Positions 1 to 10,020 of a stretch of 64,000 nt of DNA are shown one piece after another. The DNA comes from Chloranthus sessilifolius (taxonomy: Eukaryota > Streptophyta > Magnoliopsida > Chloranthales > Chloranthaceae). The DNA lies in NCBI GenBank assembly GCA_021018995.1, contig CM037587.1, positions 14,571,366-14,635,365 of the forward strand, given 5' to 3'. Positions within the stretch are counted from its first letter, which is position 1. Each line of letters begins with the position of its first letter. The notes beneath the pieces were generated by a model. It ran no database searches, had not been told where the DNA came from, and saw only the letters and a program-made list of their open reading frames with translations. Position numbers and translations under genes: made by a program.

Positions 1-190
1 AGCTAACCGTGAATCGAACTGGCACAGCAGTCTTCGTGAATCGAATCGGCACGGCGGGATACCTGTGAATTGAACCGGCACGGCGGGTAATCGTGAATCG
101 AACTGGTATGGAAGTCTCCATTAATCGAACTGGTACGACAGACTCCGTGAATCGATCTGGGACGGCGGGATACCCATGAATCGAATATGT
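1..190. repeat. minisatellite, about 28-bp unit, about 7 copies
   Basis: Imperfect tandem repeats built on GTGAATCGAACTGGCACGG followed by CGGGATACC or AGTCTCC. Copies begin near 8, 36, 66, 93, 121, 147 and 177, and a degenerate outlier lies near 208. The open frame on the minus strand here simply reads the repeat and I do not treat it as a gene. Similar wording (CGGTACGGCGG) occurs inside the solo LTR at 23320-23400, so this may be the eroded middle of an LTR. Confidence 0.75.
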
Positions 191-245
191 AAACTATGCA
201 AGTGAGTGTGAATAGAACTGGCACGATAATCTCTGTCAATCAAAT

Positions 246-364
246 TGTGTAAGCTAAGTAAAAATGTGTAAGACATGTAAGTAAGCTAAGTAAGAATGTG
301 TGAGACATATAAGTAAGCTAAGTAAGAATGTGTAGGATACGTAAGTAAGATAAGTAAGAATGTG
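246..364. repeat. minisatellite, about 33-bp unit, 4 copies
   Basis: Tandem copies of a unit containing GTAAGCTAAGTAAGAATGTGT with variable ends (AGACAT, GGATAC). The array stops just before the start of the HMGR-like fragment. It is low-complexity DNA and no gene is supported. Confidence 0.7.
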
Positions 365-433
365 TACCATCATCCTACTCACTGCATTGTCAAGACCCCT
401 CGGCCCGTTCAAGGCCCCCAATTTAGATTCCAA

Positions 434-708
434 ATGCATCGATCAAGTCCTCATCCAATGCATCATATTTGAGTCTGATGGCAGGGATAGGGAATCAATC
501 GACGGACTTTTCGATGATGCAAGGGGAGGTTTCTTTTGTGTTTTGGTCTTCAATTAAATCCCAATCGTTGGCTGAGGCATGAGAGATGAAGTTCTAGACA
601 TAGTCGATGCCGAAGAAGCCGAGGAGGTAGATGAATGAGGTGATCAGAGAATTGATTTCCGATAACTCGGAGAGAGTGATGAGGTGGAGGGGGGTGGTGG
701 TAAGTATC
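434..708 (-). pseudogene. HMG-CoA reductase exon 1 fragment
   Basis: This segment is closely similar to 42241-42520, part of exon 1 of the HMGR gene further along the window, in the same orientation. It covers roughly residues 63-156: the second membrane helix, the linker and the start of the catalytic region. Compared with the intact gene it carries many substitutions and a 12-base deletion in the linker. There is no start codon region and no downstream exon. Its 5' side (higher coordinates) is lost exactly where a CACTA-type terminus begins at 710. I infer a truncated, non-functional duplicate that was interrupted by transposon insertion. It cannot encode an enzyme. Confidence 0.85.
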
Positions 709-709
709 G

Positions 710-800
710 CACTACAAAAAAACTCGGTTATCCCAACAGCTACTTAATAGGCAGCCATCGGTGTAGATGTACCCTATACCGACGGCTATTATGGAAGCGG
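710..800 (+). mobile_element. CACTA-type transposon terminus
   Basis: The sequence opens with CACTACAAAAAAAC, the typical plant CACTA (En/Spm) terminal inverted repeat, and is followed by subterminal words of the ACCGACGGC kind (near 777-786). It abuts the broken HMGR fragment. A TATA-like TATATAAG lies near 820 and a CT-rich tract at 884-900. I did not find the opposite terminus (GTTTTTTTGTAGTG) at a position that would close this element, so it is either truncated or longer than the recognisable part. Confidence 0.6.
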
Positions 801-1060
801 TCTGCATAGGGTCAGAGTATATAAGATACGCCCAACACATGCCCTCGATTTATAAATTCCCATTTTCAACCCTAACCCTCCCTCCCTCTCTCTCTCTCTC
901 TGCAAACATGAAACCCAAATCCATTTTCTCTACTCAAATCCCATCTCTCTTCATCGCCATCTTAATGACGCTGCAGAACGACATTGGTGAATCGGTGACA
1001 CCCTAATTTAGAGGTCCTCTCTATGATGGTCTTCAATCGAAGCTCCGGAGAAGCTCTCTA

Positions 1061-1831
1061 ATGGCGTTCTCTACTACTCTCGTCAGATCTGCATCTCCAT
1101 TGATCGAAGGATCTCACTTATACTCTCCTTCTGATCACGGATCCGAAGCTCTCAATCGATTTAAGGCAAGTTCTATTATTGAGGATGTGTTTTATCCTAT
1201 CTAAAATGAGTTTCTATAAATTTTCTTTGTTTATTTTTTTGGATGGTTGTTGTTTCTTCTGATGTGAACAATATACGAAGCATATGATCGGATTTGTTTT
1301 TTTTTTCTTTTATGTTTTGTTTTGTGGTTTTGTGGTTTGCTATTTTCAGGTATCTTGCTACAGTGGTAATCACATTACAAATTCTTCAAGAATATTTGAG
1401 CACTTTTGGATCTCATGTTTCCCTTTTAGAAGTATCTTCCCAATAGTTAAAGATTTGGTTATATCATTTTATCTTTTTTAGATAAGATTAAGGGCTGTTT
1501 GGATATTGGCCAATTTAAGAATAAGATGAAAATGGGATCATTTAGTACTGGATTAGTGAGTGCAACTTGTTTAATTGGCTACCTAAACTTGAGCATATGG
1601 TTCATTCCACTGCTAAATGGAATGAATTTTGCAGATAATCATGTTTCATTTCATCTCCTTTTTGGATAAAAGGCTAATAAGATTTGCGTCCAAGCAGTTC
1701 CCACATGTTAAATGTTTTATTACAATATGAAATTATAATTATTTATTCATTGTAATTGTACAGGAAATGTGTTTTGAGAAGTATTCAGCCTATCCGAGCC
1801 ACGAATACTGAAACCCCGCAGAGAGTTCAAA
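1061..1831 (+). pseudogene. plastid GAPDH (GAPCp-like) transit-peptide exons, fragment
   Basis: Two exon-like pieces remain. The first, 1061-1165, starts with ATG and reads MAFSTTLVRSAS..., a serine-rich plastid transit-peptide start, and ends at a possible GC donor (AAG/GCAAGT). The second, 1764-1831, follows a good acceptor (TTGTACAG) and reads LRSIQPIRATNTETP, which matches the end of the transit peptide and the linker before the GAPDH Rossmann domain in plant GAPCp proteins (QPIKATATE). No catalytic domain follows; the next recognisable coding sequence belongs to another gene. The fragment therefore encodes no glycolytic activity. The assignment rests on short, variable sequence, so it is moderate. 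Confidence 0.5.
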
Positions 1832-2069
1832 GTGAGATAGATTACACTCTACTTTCATGCTTATAATTTTACCTGTGAAGACCATCATCTAACAATAAAT
1901 GAACTATAACTTCCATGTTGTGAGCTGATTTGCTTGATTTTCAAATGTCCAAATCAGCAGCCATCATCCTAGATTGCACTTCATGAAAATCAAGGTGTAA
2001 ATATTAGGATTAGAAAAACTGGTAGATCTGTCTCACTCTGAACTCTACTATCATCTGTACTTTTTTTTC

Positions 2070-5000
2070 GAGTTGGGTTGATCTCTGATGAAAAATTGGT
2101 AGATCTACTTGCTTTAGTATTATCTGCGGACACTGTGAACACTGTAAAGAGTTTAAGAGAGATTATGGAAGCTGGAGTGGAGCCATTAGCACTGATGTCA
2201 CAGCTTGCTACCATAATAACTGATATTCTTGCTGGTAGTTATGTATTCACTAGAGAAAGATTATGGAGAAAGTTTTTCTGCCGGCAGAAGTGTGAGTCCC
2301 AAACTTTCTCTGTTCCACCATCACCATTTTTTATTTATAAGCATTTAAATGAATTGATTTGAATAAGTACAATCATGTCTTGCTTATTGTTTCTGAAAAA
2401 GGTACAATTATGTCTACTGACGCTCATTAGTTTCTATGGTATCCACCAATATGCCTATATTTTCAAATTTAACCTGGTAGTGGAGTCCAGGTTTAAGATA
2501 TTGGTTGGTACCGGATTGTACTGCCTGGTACATTTTAGTGCAGAACCGGAATGGTACATATTGGTAAATTTAGGGGTTAGTTTCATTATAGCCGGCACAT
2601 TTGGGTACCGGATGTGAATTGCAATGGTACTGAGAGTTAAAGCCTTGAGTGGAATGCTTAGTGGGTACTTTTTTTGGAAAAATATCTAATTGCCATAATA
2701 CTCCTAACCTTTTGCAAAAGAAATTATTCCTTCATCCCTGTAATCCAAGTCTAGGATCCCATTTAATTGGCATGATGAATTGGGTTCTATGATCTAATTT
2801 ATAAATAATGTTCTTGTTTCTGTCCCTTTGATGGATGAGGCCCATGAGACTAGCCACAATTAAATTTTATTTCTGACCTGTGCATATTCTCTTGGGTAAC
2901 TTTTTGCTTTCAAAAGCGTACACTGTCATGTCACTTGATAGTTCATAACTTTTGAAGGGAAGTTATATATTGTGTATTATGTACAAAACTTATATTTTTT
3001 TGCTTCGTTCCGCTTCCTCTTCATCTTGCCTTAGGCGAGGCCTCTTTTTTGGTATTTCTCTGCTGTTTATTGTCTTTTCCTTATTACTGATAAAAAGGTT
3101 GGTTTCTCTTGACACTTTCCATTTGAGTTACTTCGGCTTGTGCTGGAACCTGCAAGCTTTATTTACAAATAAAATGTAATGAAGGTACTTGATCTGATGA
3201 CGGTGGGTGCTAAAATCATCTGAAAAAGCTCATATATCTAGTTGAATCTTATTAGGGGACTCCATCAAGTCTTTATTAAATGTGCAAGTGTGAGAATGTG
3301 AATCCCAATTCTCCATCTTGCACGTTTTGAGCAAATTCGAATAAACTATTCTCATCCAATCTTGTTTATTTTCTAATTTTTGTCCTCATAAATGTCAACA
3401 TTTTAATATTTTTGATTGAGAACACCCTAATTTTTTTCATTTCAGTGAAAACATTGTTGTAAGAAAAAAGAATAACGAGTGTGTAGCTTGATTTTAAGCA
3501 CTTTTTTTTTAATTATTAAAAAAATGTGTAGCTTGATTTTAATTTCCATGCAGTTTGTTTTGTTCCATGCTTGAGGTTTTCCTTCTGTATCTTCAACCAA
3601 TTTGTATATCCCTGATGATGAAAGATCTTTGGTTTATTTTGTTGTGCTATGAACTTCTGGATTACAATTTTATGGAGGTTTCTTTATTTTCAAATACCAT
3701 CGTAATTCAGGGATGTGCTATCCCTTCCCTTTTTGGTAACAGATTAAACTTATTTATTTATTATTTCAGTATCCAAAGCAGAAGTGGAAAAATTGCGTCA
3801 ATCTCTAATGACATTGTCTGAAGCGGAAAAACAATTGAGAATTTCAAATGGCAAATTGACATGGCTAACAGCTGCACTGCTTCAACTTGCTCTAGATCAG
3901 CAGTACACTTTGCCAACTTCTTATGCAGACACTAGTTTTAACCACAGTCCTGTCATTCCAAATAACGTCAGTGAGAGAGATGTATCGAGGAAATATAATG
4001 GTGAGCAGTTTGAGATTCCTAAGAATGGAAGACACTTTTCAGCAAGTATTGTACCGAAAAATTTAATGATATGTACTTCCAATGGTGTTAATTTTGATAA
4101 TTGTAACTTAATCAACAATTATGTAGGTGGAAAGAAACATGTTGGTGCATCTCATTCACAAACTTCTGCATTATCTACTGACATGACTAAAACAAATGGG
4201 GGGAAAATTATAGCCAAAGGGCGTAATGAAGTTGAAGAAATTGGTTGGACGTGCTTGAAAAGATTCAGTCAAATATTGTAAAGCAATTTATGCGTCAAGA
4301 AGGAAAGCTGATTTTTGTCCTTTTTGGTGCAGGTACAGTCTTAAACTAATGTGTCATTGTTGATTCTCTCTTGATTTTATGCACTATGAAGGGTATTGTA
4401 AAATTCAGTGTTAGATTATGTATGGATTCTTTTATCATTACCATTTCCATGTATGCGCAAAGACTCTAGTCTATATTTGTTCTCTTGAGAAGGTCATCAT
4501 CATCAATGGCTTGTCCCATCTATTTGGAGTGTACCCTTGAGAGGTATTTAAAACCTCTTTTCTCTTATTCACAATGACATCATTGTTCCTCATTCATTGG
4601 GTTTTATTGCCTGAGCTTATTAACAACAACTCACATAGCCCTCTTCCCTTGCACCTTTCATAGTCAACCTGCTGAAAAATTTTCCTTGTGCAAAACATGG
4701 GAAAATTTGGGAAGAGAACCAGGAGATCTATGAAAAGGCGGAGGCAAGGAAGTATTAGACATTAAGAAGAGAAGACAACCTGCTCTTGGACTTTAGACTG
4801 TGCGCACTGCGTGCTCGATCTTGAAATCGTGGACAATGGTTTTGATGAACTGATGACCTTACTCCTTGATTGATTCCATTGGCCGATTGACTCGTGGGTT
4901 ATAGAAATAATCCTAGACCAAAAAAGAGTAAAGAAGAACAGATGCAGGCTAATTTACTTAGTGGTATGTTTAATTTGATCCAAATCTGATACAAAATTCA

Positions 5001-5882
5001 CCTGCACTCCAAAGTTTACTTCATATTAAAAGACTGTTGGCAAGTTGGCATTTGTTTGTTGACAATTTTATTTTATCTTAGCAAAAGCATCAAAGAGACA
5101 GAGACTAATAGCTCTCATCTAATATGGTTGACATAATATGAAACAGATGCATATCTATAAGTATGATATCCTAATCTGAGAACTTCTCTTGGCAGATAGT
5201 GTTAATGCCTTTGCCTTCTGCTGCTTTCATCCTGTTATCCATGAAGATTGCTGCTTGCCCATTCCAAGCATCCACATAAACATTGCTGTTATTTTATCCA
5301 TTTTTTTAAGGACTGTGATTACTGGCCAGTGTGATCTTTGTTTGTTTACAACTCCATCAGTGCAGTTGATGTTCAGCTCTCATGTGAATGAAGGCAAGGC
5401 AGAACAGTTCAGGGCGCACATTTTGCAAGCATTTGAATATGTTCTTGGTTCTCCGGTAACAATTGAAATCAGGTATGAACCCAGGAAAGATAAGAGAGTT
5501 GAGGCCCAAGTTCCACTTGTCTTGTCAGCTTCAAAGAAAACAGGATCTGAAAATCATAGAAGACTTTCAAAAGATAGACTTATCAAAGGAGTTGGATCTA
5601 CTCATTCTAGACGGCCACTCTATGATCCCCTAGAAATGCAAGAGTGAAATTATTGAAATAGTAGCTTCTCCTACAAAAAAATTTGCACAGCTTGAGGAGA
5701 AAGGTTTGGAAAGTGTTTGGGTAGAAGAAGCAGAATCTTCTCATCACCAATCTACCTTAGGTGCTACCTCAGAAAGAGGGAAAACTGGAGAACAACCTCA
5801 ACAACAAAGCTTAGTGAGAAGCAAAGTATCTCTTGCACATGTAATTCTGCAGGCAGAAGGATGTACACAACGAAATGGATGG
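2070..5882 (+). pseudogene. STICHEL-like (DNA polymerase III gamma/tau-type) 3' gene fragment
   Basis: Three exons match the C-terminal half of plant STICHEL/STICHEL-like proteins, relatives of bacterial DNA polymerase III gamma/tau known for roles in trichome branching. Exon 1 (about 2070-2291) reads ISDEKLVDLL through GVEPLALMSQLA to TDILAGSY. Exon 2 (3770-4332) reads EKLRQSLMTLSEAEKQLR, then KLTWLTAALLQLA. Exon 3 (5350-5882) reads VQLMFSSHVN, then AHILQAFEYVLGSPV, and ends near KVSLAHVILQAEGCTQR. Introns are kept and exon 1/2 phases join correctly, so this is a DNA-level copy, not a retrocopy. It is dead: the N-terminal ATPase part is missing, one base is lost near 4240 (EEIW becomes EEIG), the exon 3 acceptor reads AA instead of AG at 5348-5349, and another frameshift lies near 5645. 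Confidence 0.85.
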
Positions 5883-6195
5883 CCTGGTTTGAGTTATGTG
5901 CTGTCAACTCAAATGCTTATTTTGTTTTGTCTAATCTTAGAGGAACATGGCTCTATCCCTATAGGCAGAGCCCTACTGCAAATGAATGGCACTATTGGAT
6001 CACAATCCAACGGTGCAGTTTAGTTTCGGACACCCATTTAGGGAAGAGGGAGACTCAAACCTGAAACCTGCCCATCTTTCAATTATTAACACTAATGCAT
6101 ATGAATTTTGATTGGTTCATTTGTATTTGTAGAAGATCGCGTGAGCATAATTGGAGCACAGTTGACTGCAGTTGCCCAGGCCTCGATCAATAAAT

Positions 6196-6520
6196 ACTTT
6201 TATTAATACTTTTATAATATAAATTCTATACATATATATTAAAAAGAGGGTTGCTTTTTAAAGGCCTAAAGTATATTGGGACTTATTGATTAGGACTTGG
6301 TGTTTTCATTTCATTAATAGGTTTTGGCAACGACATCAATTCGGTCAGATAGGGTCTAACTGAGTTTGGCCAGTCTGGTTTAAGAAGAGATTTATTAATA
6401 CTTACTATGTAAGCTTTAAGCATGTATATTAAAAATAGTGTTGTTTTAAAGAAATTCAGTATATTGAGACTTATTGGTTAGGATTGTGTTTTCATTTAAT
6501 AAACAGGTTTGAGTTTGAAT
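6196..6520. repeat. imperfect direct repeat, two copies of about 120 bp
   Basis: Segments 6196-6325 and 6388-6508 share the order TTTATTAATACTT, TATATTAAAAA, AGTATATTG, GACTTATTG and GTGTTTTCATTT. The copies have diverged. The family is unknown. Confidence 0.6.
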
Positions 6521-6843
6521 CCCATCTCATGTATATTTTTGAAAAAATAAGAGTAAATGAAGCGGACTGGTTCATATTGAATCAGCGAGACTGCCAGTTT
6601 AATCAAAAACCAGGCTGGTCCACCAGTTCAATAATAAAGGATCTGATGACATATAGACTTAGTACTTACCTAGTCCATTGTACCAGGGTGCTTATACTCT
6701 CTCTCTCTCTCTCTCTCTCTACAAGTTTTTTAGAAAACATTAACTGAATTTTTTTAAATAACATATTTAATTTGTGTTTTAATTTCCAAGTGAATAATAC
6801 ACATTTTAAAGGCAGTTTTTTTTTATAACTATGCGGTTATATG

Positions 6844-6927
6844 GTGATGAGGTCCTTTTGATTTGGTTATTGAATTTTGTGTGCCGTGATGAGGTCCTTT
6901 TGATTTGGTTATTGAATTTTGTGTGCC
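6844..6927. repeat. exact 42-bp tandem duplication
   Basis: The unit begins GTGATGAGGTCC and ends GTGTGCC. The copies at 6844-6885 and 6886-6927 look identical, which suggests a recent slippage or replication event. Confidence 0.85.
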
Positions 6928-7047
6928 TTAATTTAATTGATGCTTATTAATTTTTGGAAATTAACTATATGTTATTGTAATACCCATCATTCAGAGATCC
7001 AACTTTGCAGAACCTTGAGCTAAATTTCCATTCATGGTGTTCGTGAT

Positions 7048-7357
7048 AGGGACTGGCCTACTGAAAAGTTGAAGGAAGTGAAAGTTGCTGATGCTTTGAA
7101 GCATCCTAACTGGAATATGGGGAAGAAAATCATAGTGAACTCTGCGACCCTTTTCAACAAGGCACGTTACTTTTTCATGGGCACCTTCTAAGATGTAGCT
7201 TAATACTATGTCATATTAATCAATTGTTTATGTTATTTGGTTTGGTTAACAGGGTCCAGAAGTTATTAAATCTCACTATCTTTTTGTGCTAGAATATGAT
7301 GATATCGATATAGTGATTCATCCACGGTCAATCATACACTCAATGGTCGAGACACAG
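7048..7357 (+). pseudogene. DXR (1-deoxy-D-xylulose 5-phosphate reductoisomerase) fragment, two exons
   Basis: Exon-like 7048-7160 reads [17 protein letters not shown] and then PNWNMGKKI, ending SATLFNK. Exon-like 7253-7357 reads [11 protein letters not shown] and then IIHSMVETQ, ending at a good donor (ACAG/GTATGG). These are signature stretches of plant DXR, the plastid enzyme that commits carbon to the MEP isoprenoid pathway; NMGKK and SATLFNK lie in the catalytic and metal-binding domain. The intron is retained with an acceptor (TTAACAG). Damage: the first exon's donor reads GC, the conserved VDSATLFNKG is changed to VNSATLFNK, and nothing of the N- or C-terminal domains follows. It is a short captured or duplicated fragment, not a gene. 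Confidence 0.85.
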
Positions 7358-8060
7358 GTATGGATATCTTTAGATTTTTCTGTCCAGAATTTCTGCCTAA
7401 GCTGTGTAAATTGGAAGAACATTTGATTGCTTCCCTCTTTTTTTGGTTAGGTAAGCTAGAACTGAATCTATGACCTCAAGGCTGTGTCATCGTCCATCTT
7501 GCAGTTGAGCTACATGCCCATTGATCCACAACTACAATGAATTGCATGAGCATTGAGACATGATCTCAACCACACGCCAATAGTTGACACCAAAATTTCT
7601 ACATCTACTCAATACATTTTATTAATAATCCAAATAGTGCAAAAATTTCATTAATGCTAATGAATTTACAGCCGATCCTAGTGGGACTATGCTTGTAAGA
7701 TGTCGAAGTAGCTACTTGTTTATCGTTGGTATGTGTTCTTTGCATGGTTTAAAAACCCAAAAACTCGATTCGACTCGTAAGTCAATTGGGTTGAGTTAAC
7801 TCGAAGACTCGAGTAAAATTGACTCACTCTGACTTTGTAATTTAGTAAATACATTTAAATAATAATAATAATAAATAATTTAAAATTTTTTAATTATTTT
7901 ATTTAATTAATAATTTTTTTTTAAAATTAAAAAACACCTACGCTAACGGCTTCAGCAGTCGGCGTAGGTGGGAAAATTAAAAAAATAAAAATAAAAATTA
8001 TTATTATTATTTTTTAAATTAAAAACACCTACGTAGACGGCTCTTGATCAGTTTAGATTT
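7358..8060. other. AT-rich non-coding DNA with a transposon-like hairpin
   Basis: No gene is seen. At 7936-7972 CACCTACGC and GCGTAGGTG form an inverted repeat, and a related CACCTACGTAGACGGC follows at 8027-8042. GACGGC-type words of this kind are common in subterminal regions of CACTA-like elements, so this may be the far end of the element that starts at 710, but no terminus is visible. Confidence 0.4.
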
Positions 8061-8681
8061 GTTTGATTTTTCGTTCATAACACTGCTCTTGATCAGTTTA
8101 GATGTGGAATTTAGTAAATGAATACTTGTTTGAAAATATATCTGATTTGATTTTAGTCTTTGAAAACCTTTAATTATGATAAAATGTGATAAATTGAGTT
8201 TCTTCTACTGAGCTTAGACTGTTAGCTCACCCCGATTATACGTCATAGGTATAGAGACTCAGGCTCCGAGTTACGAGAGTGATCCAGATTACGAGCCAGA
8301 AATTCCTCCTGACGAGTTCTTCCACTGACTTAGTGTTGTGAGCTTGGTATAATTTTTGTTGTATTTTGAGTAGAATTATTTTGAACAATGAACCCAAGGC
8401 CTTTTTTGTATGATACTGATATCATTTTAAGGAACCGCTATTAGGAACCATTGTTTAGGTGTTGGATTGGCCATCATCGGTGGTTCTTCTTGGTTCCTTT
8501 TTGAGATATGTTTTGTATGAGAGATCTCTTTTGCTTCCTATGTTAGATTTTAGTTTTATGTTTATTTTATACTTGCTTTATCATCTAATATTTGATTGTT
8601 CCATCCGGCTTATCGATTTATCGATAAGTTGGCAAGCCGGCCTTCCCGGTATTTCATATATGGGAAAGTCGGGTCGACACA
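8061..8681 (+). mobile_element. LTR fragment (3' part) of a Tekay-like family
   Basis: It matches the last third of the solo LTR at 45000-47164. The shared order is AACCTT..TTATGATAAAATG, GTTAGCTCACCCCGA, an acidic short ORF (to 8328), a GGAACC/GGTTCC hairpin (8431-8497), and a terminal region with CCGGCCTT..CC ending GGGTCGACACA near 8681. The 5' two thirds are missing, and no target duplication can be shown. Confidence 0.7.
8221..8328 (+). other. conserved LTR acidic short ORF (copy 1)
   Basis: Reads VSSPRLYVIG, then ESDPDYEPEIPPDEFFH and stop. The same order of residues (SSPRLYV, an acidic ESDxDY centre, then PP-E/D-EFF and stop) occurs in other LTR families of this window at 23763, 46704, 54578 and 60376. 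No ATG precedes it in frame and a TAG lies just upstream, so if it is translated it must be part of a spliced or fused product. Function unknown. Confidence 0.5.
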
Positions 8682-9246
8682 TGAATGCTTTGAAATTTTT
8701 TTTGAATTTTATCGTAGTTAATGTGGAAATGCCCATGGAACTTATTCTTCCAGCTTGATTTGAAAATGCCTTTGAAATTTAGCTCTGTTTTGATCCGAAA
8801 AATGTTTCCTGATTTATGGTCATTGAATCTATGCATGGATCTGACTAAAATGCTAATTGGTATTGATCTTTTCTCCATTGTTCTTCAACTGTTAGCTCAT
8901 CCTGACATTTATGTCATAGGTGCAGACATTAGATAGGGATCTTGAATCAGGGAACAGTCCCGACCACGTGCCAGAAGTAGCAGTAGAACTTCTGCTTGAG
9001 GATCCTTGTCCATAACTGGTGGGTTATAGAAATGGTTAATGTTTAGACTCTTGTACAGTTAGACGTAGTACATTTTAGATATGTTTTGAAATGCACCAGT
9101 GTTTAGGTGACGACCGGCCGTCACCGGTGGTCTTTTAGTTGTTTTTAATGTCCTGTAAATATAAATAGAATCTATGTTTCTATTTAATGCCATCATGATA
9201 TATGTTTCTTTGGATTTTTCGTTGGACATATGATATCTACTCTGAA
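8682..9246 (+). mobile_element. second, more degraded LTR fragment
   Basis: It repeats the layout of the preceding fragment: CTGTTAGCTCATCCTGAC (8889), a damaged acidic ORF (8891-9015, frame shifted relative to the first module, ending CCTTGTCCATAA), and a hairpin at 9106-9125 in which GGTGACG pairs with CGTCACC. It directly abuts the reverse transcriptase relic at 9247. Ends and target duplication are not resolved. Confidence 0.55.
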
Positions 9247-10020
9247 ATGCCCCTTTGGAACTTTCTCCTACCGTCAAATGCCTTTTGGTCTCTGCAATGC
9301 CCCGACTACATTCTAAAGATGTATGCTGAGCATAGTCTCTGACATGGTAGAAAGATTCCTAGAGGTGTTTATGGATGATTTCTCCATCTTTAGAGACAGT
9401 TTTAGTGAGTGTTTACATCATTTATCTCTAGTTCTAACTAGGTGTCAGGAAAAGAACCTGATACTTAATTGGGAAAATTTTCACTTTATGGTACAGAGTG
9501 GCATTGTTCTTGGACATGTCATATCAGAAAAAGGCATCAAGGTTGACATGTCAGGGTGGATTTGATAGCAAATCTTCCACTACCTAGAATCGTTAAAGAG
9601 ATAAGATCTTTCCTCGGGCACGCCAATTGTTATCTGTGATTTATCAAGGACTTCAGTAAGATTGCAAGGCCTTTGTGCAATCTACTTGCCAAAGATCTCC
9701 TATTTGTGTTTGACAGCAAGTGCCTACAGGCCTTTGAAATTATTAAGGTCGAATTAGTCTAGGCACCGATAATCCAATCTCCAGATTGGAATTTACCATT
9801 TGAAATCATGTACGATGCATCTGATTACGCGGTTGGAGCGATATTGGGACAAAGGGTGGATTGGATACCGCATGTCATTTATTATGCTAGTCGCACTTTA
9901 AGTGACACACAATTAAATTATTCCACCACTGAGAAGGAACTGTTGACAGTAGTTTTTGTGCTTGACAAATTTTGAGCATACCTACTGGGATTTAAAGTTG
10001 TTGTTTTCACTGATCATGCT
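9247..10020 (+). pseudogene. Athila-type Ty3/gypsy reverse transcriptase-RNase H relic
   Basis: Read with interruptions, it gives CPFGTFSYRQMPFGLCNAP, then the reverse transcriptase catalytic box FMDDFSIF (the YxDD-type motif), then GHVISEKGIKV, FLGHANCY, APIIQSPDWNLPFEIMYDAS (RNase H start), and LNYSTTEKELL. This order is diagnostic of gypsy pol, and the wording resembles the Athila lineage. Stops occur after PTTF, within FLGHANCY-FIK, at LVXAP and after LDKF; one frame change lies near 9560. The piece begins mid-RT and breaks off at VVFTDHA. It is non-functional. Confidence 0.85.

Larger units (their letters stand above)
5883..7047. other. non-coding stretch between two gene fragments
   Basis: There is no convincing gene. 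It contains an imperfect direct repeat (6196-6520), a CT microsatellite (6696-6720) and an exact 42-bp tandem duplication (6844-6927). Short open frames at 5883-6060 continue the preceding exon frame into sequence with no recognisable homology. Confidence 0.6.

Noticed and set aside
1-239. Minus-strand 78-codon frame over the first minisatellite
   Set aside because: It translates a 28-bp repeat whose period is not a multiple of three. Its repeated SSIHG-like words are an artefact of repetition.
7048-7357. DXR and HMGR fragments as signs of an isoprenoid gene cluster
   Set aside because: Both enzymes belong to isoprenoid pathways, but the pieces are truncated, belong to different pathways and compartments, and lie among fragments of unrelated genes. 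Coincidence is the simpler reading.
9247-10020. RT relic at 9247 as the missing right half of the Athila element cut at 53714
   Set aside because: It starts close to where the other RT copies stop, but the adjoining LTR has the opposite orientation relative to RT, the DNA is much more diverged, and it lies 44 kb away.
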